DNA of 64,000 nucleotides, from the NCBI GenBank assembly GCA_039105265.1, contig JAPFFF010000037.1, forward strand, positions 434,001 to 498,000. Reading direction: 5' to 3'. The notes beneath the pieces are model-generated. The model worked only from the letters and a program-made list of their open reading frames with translations, ran no database searches and had not been told where the DNA came from. Below are positions 19,481 to 29,693 of the stretch, piece by piece. Origin of the DNA: Tritrichomonas musculus (lineage: Eukaryota > Parabasalia > Tritrichomonadida > Tritrichomonadidae). The position numbers and the translations under genes are program-made. Numbering within the stretch: position 1 is the first letter of the stretch; the number at the start of each line of letters is the position of its first letter.

Positions 19481-19851
19481 ATATGAGTTTTTATTTAAAA
19501 ATAAAATAAAAAATAAATACTTTTAGATAATTATTTTTTTATAATCTTTAAATGATGTATACATCTAACTATTATTTTGGAATCTTTATTAAACAAAATC
19601 AAATAAAATTTATCCATAATCTTTCATTTGTGAATCTATAATAGTTTTTCCATATCATTGAATCTATGCTAAATTCTGGAATTTATGCCAGAATATGAGA
19701 TTTTCTATGAGATGTATAAATTGTTTTATATTGGATTTTAATATTATATAAAATAATTATTATTAATTTATCAACAAAAGTTTGATTTAAAATTTTAGTT
19801 AAAAATTGAATGAAATTACATCGTCGTTGATTTTTCCTAAACGTACAATCA
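19481..19851. other. Intergenic
   Basis: AT-rich spacer between two plus-strand genes. GTACAATCA ends directly before the next ATG and may contain its initiator. Confidence 0.35.
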
Positions 19852-21984
19852 ATGTCAAGGCAAAGAGAAGAGCTTCTTACTCTAGAGAAGCAGTTCCAAA
19901 GTCCATTACATGGAATTGAAGACAGATATATTGAATCCGGAACAGATGTTGATGAATTACTTTATTCACTAGAATCAAAACTCAATAATTCAAATGATGA
20001 TTGGAATGTACGTTATGATTCTTTGCTCGAAGCAATGGAATATTTAAAAGGAGGGATTGCACAACAGCCTGACTGCGACTTTTCTAGATTGGCATCTGGG
20101 ATTTCTGATTGTGTTGGAGATTTACGCTCATCTCTAGTGAAAAGGGGATCACTACTTATTGCAGCATCAGCCGAAATATTTAAAAAAGATTATTTGAGTT
20201 CAATTGATATAATTGTACCTACGTTATTCAAGCAATTATCGCATGGAACTGCAGTAATTTCAAACTCTGCGCATTATGCTCTTTTAGCAATAGTTAGAAA
20301 CGTTCAATGCAGAAGAACATCTCGATTGTTCTTATCAAAGTCATCAACGAAAAGTAATATTCAAAGGTTAGTGGTTGCTGAATCAATCAAAATCATGAGA
20401 GAAGAATGGCCATCTCAAGTAATTGATGGTATTGATAATGAATTAATGAATACACTTAAAAATTATTCTGAAGATGCTTCACCAGAAGTCCGCCAAGTAG
20501 CCAAACAAGCAATAGCAATTGTTCCTACGCCAACAAAGAAAAGTTTATTAAAATCGCCAAGAACGATTTCAACACCAACTGAATTTAACGAAAAAAAGAT
20601 AGTAAGACGAAAATCGCAAACCCCGCAAATTCCTGTTCGTACCAAAACGCCTGTACGTCAAAGAAAAATGAGAAACTCTATTATTGATCAAGATGTAAAT
20701 GAAAATAGTGAATTTAATTGCAACAATATGAAAACTAGCAACATAAAAAATACTAGATCCAAATCAGTTAGAAGAGTCCTATTTGGCCCACCAAAAGAAA
20801 AGGTGAATCCTGATCCAATTGAAGAAATATCAGAATATATGCCACCTCGAACAAAAACCGAAGCTCGCTCATTTTTGCAAATACTCAAAAATATAATTGT
20901 TAGTAAAGATTTCGATTCTCTTTTTGGACTCGAAGAATTACTTGCTCCTTCAATTATTAGTGCAACAAACGTCATGCCTCAATCTGAGCTGTATATTGAA
21001 ATATTGCCTCCATTATTTGAAAAATACACAAATGAATTTTCAGTTCAAGTTCATGATTTACTAATTGCATTAAATTTTAATCCCATATTACTTGCAGAAT
21101 CGATTAACGCATATGGTGAACAACAAATTGCAGAATCTTTTGTTGGAAGACGTGAATCAGAAGAAAATGAAAGTCTTCAATTTTTTATTACATTTTTTAA
21201 TCATGAATACGAATTAAATATTACGCCAAATATTCGACACTTCTTATTGATGCTGATACAAAAGTATAAAAATCATCCAAGCATTGATGTAATTGAAAAT
21301 GCCATCAAGGTTCCTGAAACTGACAACAACTTTACTAAGATAGTTGATGAGCTCATAAATAAAATTAAATCGCTCAAGAAATGGATTCCATTATATCAAC
21401 AACTTGTCATTCAACTTTCTTCATCGACTGTTCAACCAGAGATGTTAGATATTATAGAAGAACAAATAATTTCTCAATTCACAGATATATTGCAACAAGG
21501 GACATCAGATCAACATGAAATAATTAAATCATTTTTAATTACAGGTTCAATGAATTGTCGTGGAATATCCTTTTCAAAGCTTGCTGAGCCATTATTACCT
21601 ATACTAATGAATGAGAATAAAGCTGAAAGAGAGAAAACAGAAGAATGCTTTTTGATTTTAATGAATGATCCAAAAACTATTCCTATTCTAATTTCGATAT
21701 TAAAAGAAAATGAAAATGAAGATAAATCACATGCAATTCTATCTCTCATTCTACTATATGTAACAAAAAGTACTCTTCGGCAGATTTCATCAATACTTCC
21801 AAATGTTGTCGATGTACTTTCTTCTTTGATTAAATCAGAAGTTGTTGGTATTCGACGAATCTCAATTATGATATTAGTGGAATTCAAATGTAAAGTTCCG
21901 AAAGAATTTATGCCTTATTTCAAAAAATTAACAATATCGCATCAAAAGCTCATTAATCTGTATAGTAACAAACGGGGCCAATAA
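19852..21984 (+). CDS. CLASP-like TOG/HEAT-repeat microtubule protein
   Basis: This is a 710-residue protein. Residues about 28-225 form a TOG-like HEAT array (DWNVRYDSLLEAMEYL, RSSLVKRGSLLIAASAEIF, DASPEVRQVAKQAI), typical of the CLASP N-terminal domain. Residues about 230-325 are a basic Ser/Thr/Pro/Arg linker with SPRTISTP and SQTPQIPVRTKTPVR, close to but not exactly an SxIP EB1-binding motif. Residues 335-705 contain further HEAT-like helices. CLASPs stabilise microtubule plus ends and act at the spindle. Three TOG domains in other CLASPs would make this a shorter version. Confidence 0.7.
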   Translation: MSRQREELLTLEKQFQSPLHGIEDRYIESGTDVDELLYSLESKLNNSNDDWNVRYDSLLEAMEYLKGGIAQQPDCDFSRLASGISDCVGDLRSSLVKRGSLLIAASAEIFKKDYLSSIDIIVPTLFKQLSHGTAVISNSAHYALLAIVRNVQCRRTSRLFLSKSSTKSNIQRLVVAESIKIMREEWPSQVIDGIDNELMNTLKNYSEDASPEVRQVAKQAIAIVPTPTKKSLLKSPRTISTPTEFNEKKIVRRKSQTPQIPVRTKTPVRQRKMRNSIIDQDVNENSEFNCNNMKTSNIKNTRSKSVRRVLFGPPKEKVNPDPIEEISEYMPPRTKTEARSFLQILKNIIVSKDFDSLFGLEELLAPSIISATNVMPQSELYIEILPPLFEKYTNEFSVQVHDLLIALNFNPILLAESINAYGEQQIAESFVGRRESEENESLQFFITFFNHEYELNITPNIRHFLLMLIQKYKNHPSIDVIENAIKVPETDNNFTKIVDELINKIKSLKKWIPLYQQLVIQLSSSTVQPEMLDIIEEQIISQFTDILQQGTSDQHEIIKSFLITGSMNCRGISFSKLAEPLLPILMNENKAEREKTEECFLILMNDPKTIPILISILKENENEDKSHAILSLILLYVTKSTLRQISSILPNVVDVLSSLIKSEVVGIRRISIMILVEFKCKVPKEFMPYFKKLTISHQKLINLYSNKRGQ

Positions 21985-22349
21985 TTGCGTTTTTTTATCA
22001 ATTCTGTCTTTGTTTTTTCTAATTGTTGTTGTTTTTCCTTTACAATATTTTTACATAAAGAATTTTTTTCTAATATTTGACATATAATTATTTTTTTTTT
22101 TTTCATTTTAATAATAACTAAGTTGATTTGTGGTTTTGTTTGATTTAAACACAAAGATCAATAGCAAAGTAATAATCTTTGTATTCTTATGAATATAATG
22201 AATAATATTATTGAAAAACATTATTATGAAAAAATAAAACAATGAAATTTTTATTGAAGTATGAATCATTTTGTGATTTATAAAAGACAAAAATAAAAAT
22301 AAATTTTAATTTATGAAAATTACAACCAATATTATCTGAAAAATAAATT
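21985..22349. other. Convergent 3' flanks
   Basis: T-rich spacer between converging genes. No supported feature. Confidence 0.35.
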
Positions 22350-22832
22350 TCAAAAAGGAACATGGTGAACTCTACAAAAGAGAAGCCAATCATCAATACT
22401 AATATCTGTCTTTGTTATATTAACTCTGTCAAATTCATCAATAAAGTCTTCACAATACTTTAATTCGGGAGTATGTCCAAATAAAGTGAAAAAATTCTGT
22501 AGGCTTTCTATTGAAATTTTATCATTATTTGGTCCTGCAATTAGATGAAAGATATATTTCCAGCGTCGTTGGCTATCACAGATATTTTTATTTCTTTCTG
22601 ATTGAACAGCATCAATAAACATTTGTGCCGTAATAACTTTTTTTGTGAAATGGAAATATTCTTCGCCATTTATGCCTAACAGGCTAATGGCATGTATCGC
22701 GGTATCTCGAGGAAGTTCTCCCTCACATTCCGTATCAAAGCATCGAAAAACATTTATCACTTCACCTTTCCATTCTGCATCTTGATGGTTCTTAATAAAT
22801 TCTCTGTAGTTGAAGTCAATTGAACCTGACAT
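22350..22832 (-). CDS. EF-hand-like (calmodulin-family) protein, degenerate loops
   Basis: The 160-residue protein has helix-loop-helix pairs of calmodulin type: VINVFRCFDTECEGELPRD (about 25-43), IFHLIAGPNNDKISIESLQN (about 94-113) and FIDEFDRVNITKTDISIDDW (about 130-149). The spacing is that of calmodulin, centrin or myosin light chain. Most loops lack the full set of Asp/Glu calcium ligands, the last being the best. It may work as a calcium-independent light chain. A 12-bp-stem hairpin lies about 31 bases upstream of the start. Confidence 0.6.
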   Translation of the reverse strand: MSGSIDFNYREFIKNHQDAEWKGEVINVFRCFDTECEGELPRDTAIHAISLLGINGEEYFHFTKKVITAQMFIDAVQSERNKNICDSQRRWKYIFHLIAGPNNDKISIESLQNFFTLFGHTPELKYCEDFIDEFDRVNITKTDISIDDWLLFCRVHHVPF

Positions 22833-22862
22833 TCGAATTTGAAAAATAATAACGTGTTTTTG

Positions 22863-22911
22863 TATTGACCTTAACTCCTATCCTTATTGACCTCATAGAT
22901 TAAGGTCAATA
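22863..22911. repeat. Inverted repeat upstream of EF-hand gene
   Basis: TATTGACCTTAA at 22863-22874 and its exact complement at 22900-22911 enclose 25 bases. It could be a regulatory dyad or a repeat remnant. A related GGTCAATATTGACC palindrome occurs at about 50 kb. Confidence 0.6.
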
Positions 22912-23524
22912 TTAGCCTTGTATCGTACAGCCGAAAAAAAGACAGCAGATGCTGTGATGAAAGACAATTGTTACTCGAACTTTTATCAACATAAAAAACT
23001 ATAAACTATTTTTTTTTAATAAAATTATATTGGTCTTTGCTAATATCATAAATGTTCAATGATATACATTTTACTATTGAAACAGTCATGCCTATAATAA
23101 AGTTGATCATCCAAAAGTGTCACATCATTCAACGACACCAATCAATTATCTCCACCAATTGGTTATTACAAAGTACAACAATTTTCTTCAGAACCAACTA
23201 ATTTCACTGCATCAATTTTCTCATTACATAGCACATTAAATATTTAAAGGAGTAAATAAATTTCTCTTTATCATTGTAATTCTTCAAAAGTTACGCTTAG
23301 AAGTTTAGATAATTTTGTATTTGTGGCTAGATAAGATTTCGCTGTCGTGTCATTGTAAAGTTTTCGTATTTTTGGTTGCATTTATATTTTTCAGTTTGAA
23401 GTAATTGATATGAATTCACATATTTACTTTCAAGAAATTTTGTTAGCTCTTCTGCCAAATAACCATAATAATATGTCAATTGACTCTTGAAAATTTGAAC
23501 TTTTAGATAAAAAAATGCATATTT
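22912..23524. other. Gene-free, possibly decayed coding sequence
   Basis: No intact frame. A plus-strand stretch at about 23098-23230 reads protein-like (HHSTTPINYLHQL) but ends in stops without a start; I cannot assign it. Confidence 0.3.
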
Positions 23525-24069
23525 CTATATATGATTATCCTTTTGAAATGGTTTAATATCTAATTTTGGTCGACAAAATCTTTCATATTCTTTAATCAAT
23601 TGAGTCATATCGGGAGTGTTAAAATTCGTTTGATTATCTTGAGCATCATCATAGAGTTTCTCTAATTGAATCACATCTTGATCATTCTTTTTGAATTCAA
23701 GATGGAACTGAAACCATATCTCCAAAGAACACATCAGCACCAATATCAGGTGATTTGTCGGTCAGTTTTCGGACTATGTCTTTCATTACATCAGCACCTA
23801 CATCAGATACTTTAGTTACGGTATTAACTAACTCTCTATCTCCAGCTTTAACAACAGCTTCAACTCCTTTTTGAGCAAATGATAAAGTTTTACCAGCAAC
23901 ACCTATACCAGAGCACCTAAAGCAATACCAAAATTAGCCTTCATATCTATTTTATCCACTTCTTTCTCGAGGTACTTGGTCTTAGCTTGTTGTTGAGTCA
24001 TTTGAGAACCAAGAGCACTAACCTTACTCTTTACTTTTTTAACATCATATGAAACTACATCAAAATTAT
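23525..24069 (-). pseudogene. Broken gene of unknown family
   Basis: On the minus strand three frames join into one protein-like reading. It begins VSYDVKKVKSKVSALGSQM, passes a frame change near 23910 to GIGVAGKTLSFAQKGVEAVV and KVSDVGADVMKDIV, then another near 23705 to FKKNDQDVIQLEKLYDDAQ, and ends at the TAA/TGA near 23525. It has a Gly/Ala-rich middle like a membrane or structural protein. I do not recognise it. Given its surroundings it may come from a large mobile element such as a Maverick, but nothing seen proves that. Confidence 0.45.
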
Positions 24070-24120
24070 TCTTATAATACTTTCTCTAAATATATTTCAG
24101 CTTTTCAAATTTAAACTTTA

Positions 24121-24660
24121 ATGATGTATTTGATTGCATATTTAATGTACGAAGATAATTCTTTGTTACGGGTAGATTTTGATTATATTTTCCTGAAATA
24201 TCATTCATGTGTTCAAATAATATATCTTTCCAATGTTTCTCTTAATAATATTAGTAATTTGATTTATCATCATTTAATATATGCATTCCATTATCAACAA
24301 TATATCAGAGCACTACAAAAAACTCCAATTTTGATTTCCTCTGTCCTCGATCTCTCAGATCAAGTTGAAGAGGTCCGCAAGTTAACGAGAATAATTCAAG
24401 AAGGAATCATAAATAATCTTCGAATTCTGAAAAAAACACATGAACTGTTGATCTATCATCAGATGTATTTCTCTGATCTATGAGCACAAAGAGATGTAAT
24501 CAAACCAAAAATAGAAGCTCAAGAATCATTGAAAGAGTTTTTCAAATACTTAACTAAAAATAAGAGTTTGATCGTTGAACAAAAAAAATTTCAATGGCTA
24601 AATGCAATTAATCACCTTCTAGGAAAACATGGTTTGTGTTTACACTCAAATTTTAATTAA
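24121..24660 (+). pseudogene. Unknown gene split by one TGA
   Basis: One plus-strand frame runs 120 codons to a TGA at 24481-24483 and then continues for 58 sense codons to a TAA at 24658-24660. From about residue 58 the translation is protein-like on both sides (QVEEVRKLTRIIQEGIINNL before, RDVIKPKIEAQESLKEFFKY after). The first 55 residues look non-coding. The family is unknown. Read-through is not suggested by context, so it is called a pseudogene. Confidence 0.45.
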
Positions 24661-25992
24661 AATATAATAGAACTATTCAATATCTCTGAAACCAATTTCC
24701 AAAAGATTATTCTCTATTTTATAGTAAAAATGGAATCAGTTATGTTTTTAAACCCGATATTATAGAATAAGTTCCATGTTTTGGGACCTTTTTGGTTTAT
24801 ATTCCCGTCTTCTCCTTCCCAATGATTGGGGCACAAGAGAATATGATATGCATGTCCGTAGCAATTGGCCTATTTTAGTAAAAAATATATACATAAAATG
24901 CTTTTTTTTTTTCTTGATTCAATTTCTTTTTGCGAAGACAGCTTTATTTGAATATTGTATAATTTTTCTTTAATTTAAGAATAGAATAATTGAAAAAAAG
25001 TTTGAAGTAATTGATATAATGCGATGGCAGTAAATTATGTAGGGTTGTTGGTAGAAAAAGAGGTGATTGCTATTGCTGTTTCTCGAAAAAAAAACAGAAT
25101 GTATATAGAGATTTAGCTAGATTAAATAGTATTATTTGTAGATTAAACTGTAGTTTTTATAGAATAAGAAAAAATGGCTCCCAAACCTGCGTTGTGGTGT
25201 TTTTTATATGCAGATTAAGCAAATTAAAAAAGGATAGCTCGCGAACTTGCGTTGTGACGATTTTGTTTGTCTGCATGCCTTAGATGGCTTATTTGGAATC
25301 ATATACGAATAAATTTTTTTAGAACTCTTTCAATTAATGCTTATTCTTCACAAAAAGTTCATAGACCAAAAAAGAACACAAAAAGTGGAATACCAATTTT
25401 GAATTCCATCCAAATATTTCTTAAATCTCTCAAAAAGTTTGATTTGGTATTATTCAGACGAAAGAAGTAATGCAGCTCTCATTAAAGTATATGAAAACAG
25501 CCAGCACTGTTTAAATTTCATAGCAAAGTTGGTTATCGAACTTTTTCAATGAATAAACTATTCAAATATTTTATAAAAAAATTTCGTGTTGGAAAATGAA
25601 TCAATATTTAAATCCCTACAACAATTAATCCAAATCATTTCACTATATTCCATTCTTTAAATGAATTAATTTAAATTTCAAATTGGCAATCAAATAAAAA
25701 TTTCACTGATTTTTAAAAAACAAACAAATCCGATTCTAGTAAACATATTACATTCACCAGCATAATCTGATGGATGAGTCATCAGTGATGACTATCGTCG
25801 TTCTATTAAATATTTTTGAATTATCACAAAAAGAAGAATTAAAATTTTATAACAATTTTGAAATAATGAATTAAAATATTGAAATGAGATGTATTAGAAC
25901 TGATACACTTTGTTCTAAAATTGGTAACAATGATGGCGAAAAAATTCTTTAAATTTTGAATGGTATTCAATTCCATTCAATTTGAAGTGAAT
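24661..25992. other. Decayed sequence with short frame fragments
   Basis: There is no intact gene. A plus-strand fragment at about 24776-24889 reads MFWDLFGLYSRLLLPNDWG and looks coding. Two imperfect 45-base direct repeats sharing GCTC and TTGCGTTGTG lie at about 25170-25265. A basic fragment at about 25360-25470 (KNTKSGIPILNSIQIFLKSL) is followed by stops in all frames. The composition fits relics of genes or mobile elements. Confidence 0.4.
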
Positions 25993-26553
25993 TCACTTTG
26001 TAATTGGAGCAGAATTTGGATCTAATGCAGAATTCAATGAATATTCATCGAATGGGACTTCTTCGAGAAGATCAATCGATCGAATTCCTTGGTTTTTCAA
26101 ATAGCATTTAAAGCTTCTTGCTGCAACAGAATCGCGAACAGGTGTAAAATGGAAATTTTCATAATTTTCTTCATGAAAGCCTTCTTCGACAATACGTTTT
26201 AACTTTTTGGACGTTTGGCGAACTCCATCTTGTTGAAATCGTGCAATAGGAACTGACGCATTTCTTTCATCAAATTGAAAAATTTGTTTGTTAATATGTT
26301 TAATTGGTGGATAATTATAAGGTAATGTTGATTCATTATTTACTGATTGAAATACATAATCTGTTGATCTGAATTTTTGTAATTCAATTGTTTTAAGCTT
26401 TTTTTTCCTTCTAACATTTTCATTTGATTCAACATTATTTTGATGATTATTGAAATTACAAAAAGATTCGAGATGACTAACTTCGTTATGAATAAATTCT
26501 GGACTTGCATCATCATCAGGCCAAATTTCTTGAACAGCTTTTTTTCTTCTCAT
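25993..26553 (-). CDS. Hypothetical protein, basic N-terminus
   Basis: This 186-residue protein with MRRKKAVQEIW at its start and a KKKLK cluster at about 50 could be nuclear. The rest is hydrophilic with short motifs such as PIKHINKQIFQFDER and RSIDLLEEVPFDEYSLNSAL. No domain is recognised and there is no signal peptide or membrane segment. It sits at the boundary between the decayed region and the Maf1 gene. Composition and codon use look coding, so it is kept as a gene. Confidence 0.55.
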   Translation of the reverse strand: MRRKKAVQEIWPDDDASPEFIHNEVSHLESFCNFNNHQNNVESNENVRRKKKLKTIELQKFRSTDYVFQSVNNESTLPYNYPPIKHINKQIFQFDERNASVPIARFQQDGVRQTSKKLKRIVEEGFHEENYENFHFTPVRDSVAARSFKCYLKNQGIRSIDLLEEVPFDEYSLNSALDPNSAPITK

Positions 26554-27205
26554 TCAAAAATTTACCAAAATCAACCGTTTATTTTTATGATACGGTATCA
26601 TTGATACCAAAAACTAGCGTATTTGTAAAAAGTATCTATATATATTGAAGTTTGTTTTTCATTGCAAAAGTTCAAATTTGAATTTTGGTTAAAAATTCTA
26701 TTTTAATGATTTTGAATTTTTTTATTCAGATATTTTTTGACTGTTTTAAAGCGATATCATTGAGTGCACCATAAAAACTTTAAACTTAACAATTTTTTGA
26801 AAGAAAACATCACAAAGTAATATATATATCCAAATTATATTTAAAATTTTTACATAGCTTTATTTTAATCAAATATTAATATTAATATCCAATTAGTTTG
26901 TTTCAAATTTACCACAAGATAATAGTTTTTAATCTTTTAACGTTGATAAATTATTTCAAATCCGTTGTTACTATATTGAAAAATTGGTTTCGTCATTTTT
27001 TTGTGAATAATTTACGTTAAAGTGATGTGATAGCCATCTCAAAAACTTAGATAGTAATTTCTGAGATAAAATCGAGAAAAATCAATTAACCGAAAATTTT
27101 TTAGGCTAATATTTTGCCTTAAGGATAATTTTTTGAATGAAGATAATTTACAATATTCTGAATTTAAAATTTTCAGAATTAATAAAAAGGAATTAGTTAT
27201 TTTAA
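26554..27205. promoter_or_regulatory. Divergent intergenic region
   Basis: A 652-base spacer between the hypothetical gene (minus) and Maf1 (plus). ATGATACGGTATCATTGATACC at about 26586-26607 contains the inverted repeat GATAC/GTATC. Otherwise AT-rich and featureless. Confidence 0.35.
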
Positions 27206-27850
27206 ATGACATTTATACCAAACCAAGCCTTATTGAAAATTAATCAAGAACTTCTTAGTCTCAGTGTATCATTTCCAAATGTTCATGGAAAGATAGAATG
27301 TTTTCATATTTCAAAGAATTCTCATCAGAAATATAATATTCCCAATTCTTATCAACCAATGTCAATTTTAAGCACAAGTCCAGTTATTTCAGCTTTTGAC
27401 CAGTCCACATGTTTGCATGCGACGCCTCAACACTATGCGTCTTTAATGTCTGCTTTTTCAACTGCATTTCCAGATTTTGATTTTTCAACTGTTGCTCCAT
27501 GGAATTTCAAACTTGTTAATTCGCCTGAACAAGCTCAGAATAACATTAATTGGAATTTCCGTACTGCTCTTTCTGATTGCGATCAACTTACGAGTCATCT
27601 TTGGTCAGTACTTGAAAAAGAAATATCTCCAGCAAGCTGTTATATTTATACGTATGAATCTGACAGACCAGATGCTTTTACAGAAATGGGTACAGTTTTC
27701 AATTTGTGTTACTTTTTCTTAAACGAAAAAATGTCGAAAATCGTCTTAGTGCATTTACGCGAAGGTGCACATGAATTTGGATCTGGATCTGATGATGATG
27801 CAGATAGCTTTAATGATGAAATGGACGGCGATCAATATGGTTATCTTTAA
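27206..27850 (+). CDS. MAF1: Maf1, repressor of RNA polymerase III
   Basis: The 214-residue protein matches the whole Maf1 plan. The N-terminal box is ALLKINQELLSL with VHGKIECFHIS. The middle has FPDFDFSTVAPWNFKLVN. The conserved helix is LWSVLEKEISPASCYIYTYESD, and the final box is FNLCYFFLNEKMSKIVLV. An acidic tail (GSDDDADSFNDEMDGD) follows, as in other Maf1 proteins. The Ser/Thr-rich mobile insert of animal and yeast Maf1 is very short here (about 38-60). Maf1 binds Pol III and blocks Brf1-dependent transcription when TOR/PKA signalling is low. Length is near the human 256. Confidence 0.92.
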   Translation: MTFIPNQALLKINQELLSLSVSFPNVHGKIECFHISKNSHQKYNIPNSYQPMSILSTSPVISAFDQSTCLHATPQHYASLMSAFSTAFPDFDFSTVAPWNFKLVNSPEQAQNNINWNFRTALSDCDQLTSHLWSVLEKEISPASCYIYTYESDRPDAFTEMGTVFNLCYFFLNEKMSKIVLVHLREGAHEFGSGSDDDADSFNDEMDGDQYGYL

Positions 27851-28261
27851 TGTTGTGCAAATCTATCATTATATAAATAATTTTTACGAGTGACTTCTTG
27901 AGAAGCAATGTATTCTTTTTTTGACTTGATTCAAAATTTAATTTCTATCCAAATCTGATTAGCCAATTTGCTTTTTTTTTTTTTTTTTATAGATAGATGC
28001 ATATTTGCATTGCATTTTGTTAAATATTATAATTTGTATGCTTGTTTTTTTACCTATTTAGTTATATACTAATAAATTGGTAAAATAATTTGATGGTAAT
28101 TGCAATTACTTCTTAAAAGAATGGAAAGAAAAAACGATAAGTTGAATCATTATTCGTTAACTCAATTGAAAAGCTAACAAAATTTTCAACAATTTTTCAA
28201 AGAACAAAAATTGTAATTCTATAAATCAAATCAATTTTTGAATTAATATAATATTGTTGAA
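27851..28261. other. Intergenic
   Basis: AT-rich spacer between plus-strand genes, with a T-run at about 27972-27988. No supported feature. Confidence 0.35.
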
Positions 28262-29248
28262 ATGGAAATAGATATTGAGAATATAAAAAAAGTTCTTCAA
28301 AAACGCGATCTGGTTCTTGTCGATACAATTGGAAAAGGTTCGTATTCAACTGCTTTTACGGTTAAATCTATCCGATATGGCTCAATGCTCTTTGTAGCAA
28401 AAGTAATATATTCTCAAAATAAAGATTCATCTTCGTTGAATGATGCCTATATGCGCGAGCTTGAGACTCTAAAAAGTCTTACGCATCCATATGTAATTCA
28501 ACTTTACGATGCATTTAAATCTGATGATAATATGTTGTATATAATTCTTGAATATTGTGAACAGGGAACATTAATGCAAATGATTAAAAAAGACGGGCCA
28601 CTCAGACGAACTCAACTTGTTGACATATGTCAACAAATTTTGAAAGGGTTGTCTTACATTCATTCACGAAATATTGCGCATCGTGATATTAAACCAGAAA
28701 ACATATTTATGACTTATAAAAAGACGGTCAAGATTGCAGACTTTGGTTTTTCTTCTTTTTATGAAACAGGCCAAAGAGTTGAAGATTTTCGTGGTTCGAT
28801 AGCTTATTGTTCACCTGAAATATTAAAGCAAAATGTTCAAGATCTTTTCAAGGCTGATATATGGGCTCTTGGTGTATCCTTTTACGTAATGGCAACAGGA
28901 AAACTTCCTTTTACAGGAGTATCGCATACAGCTTTACGTCATGCAATAGAAAGTGGAATGTATTTAGTACCAAAACAACTGGATCCAGATATGGCTGATT
29001 TACTTCAAAAAATGATAGTTGTTGATCCTCAAAAGAGACAAAGTGCTGAAGAACTTCTTCGTCACCCTTTTTTCAATAACAATAAAAAGCCATTACCACC
29101 TTCTCATCCTCTTCAGAATATTGCCATGTTTGGTAATAGTTCTAAAAACCTACGTCAGCCATCAATTCAAGAATCTAATAATCACCCAAGATATTTGAAA
29201 AGGCATTCATATTTAGCAATTTCTGACTTTAGAACTTTCAAAGAATAA
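28262..29248 (+). CDS. CAMK-like Ser/Thr protein kinase
   Basis: The 328-residue protein is almost entirely kinase domain (about 16-273). Motifs are the Gly loop GKGSYS (24-29), the ATP Lys47 in FVAKVI, Glu66 in helix C, HRDIKPEN (140-147, catalytic Asp142), DFGFSS (160-165), GSIAYCSPE in the activation segment and DIWALGVSFYVMATGKLPF. A short Pro/Ser-rich tail (275-328) follows. This resembles the SNF1/MARK-like kinases that are very numerous in trichomonads. It should be active; substrates are unknown. Confidence 0.92.
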   Translation: MEIDIENIKKVLQKRDLVLVDTIGKGSYSTAFTVKSIRYGSMLFVAKVIYSQNKDSSSLNDAYMRELETLKSLTHPYVIQLYDAFKSDDNMLYIILEYCEQGTLMQMIKKDGPLRRTQLVDICQQILKGLSYIHSRNIAHRDIKPENIFMTYKKTVKIADFGFSSFYETGQRVEDFRGSIAYCSPEILKQNVQDLFKADIWALGVSFYVMATGKLPFTGVSHTALRHAIESGMYLVPKQLDPDMADLLQKMIVVDPQKRQSAEELLRHPFFNNNKKPLPPSHPLQNIAMFGNSSKNLRQPSIQESNNHPRYLKRHSYLAISDFRTFKE

Positions 29249-29693
29249 TTTTTGTTTTTTTTTTGATTTGTTTGTAATATTTATACTATATTAATTTAAA
29301 CATATGTAATTTAAAACTAACTCATTTGCTTTAATAATTTTTTTAATTATTCCGATTATTTGTAATTAGTCGATAATTATATTGTTAAGAATATCAATTT
29401 TCTTTTTTTGAATTGAAAAGTGTAGAGTGTATTACATTTGATCTATTATTAATTTTACACTAGCCAAACAAACTTTATTCATACAAGCTCATTTAAATAT
29501 CAAAAAATATATTTTATTTAATAATTTAATTCAAAAGCTGAAGAAAAGCAAAAACTAAAAAGATGGTAAAAACAGCTTGAGAAATTACATTAAGAACTTA
29601 ACTTTATGAATAACAAAGTTCAAAATTATTACCGAAAGATAGAAAAAAATAAAATAAAAATATAATATATTATATAAAAGAAAAGGAATCAAA
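29249..29693. other. Convergent 3' flanks
   Basis: AT-rich spacer between converging genes, nothing supported. Confidence 0.35.

Noticed and set aside
20463-20975. Minus-strand proteins opposite the CLASP-like gene
   Set aside because: Antisense shadows of a well-supported coding sequence.
25960-25983. Dispersed repeat shared with 8076-8095
   Set aside because: The 19-20 base match (ATTCAATTCCATTCAATT) is internally repetitive and could arise by chance in AT-rich DNA.
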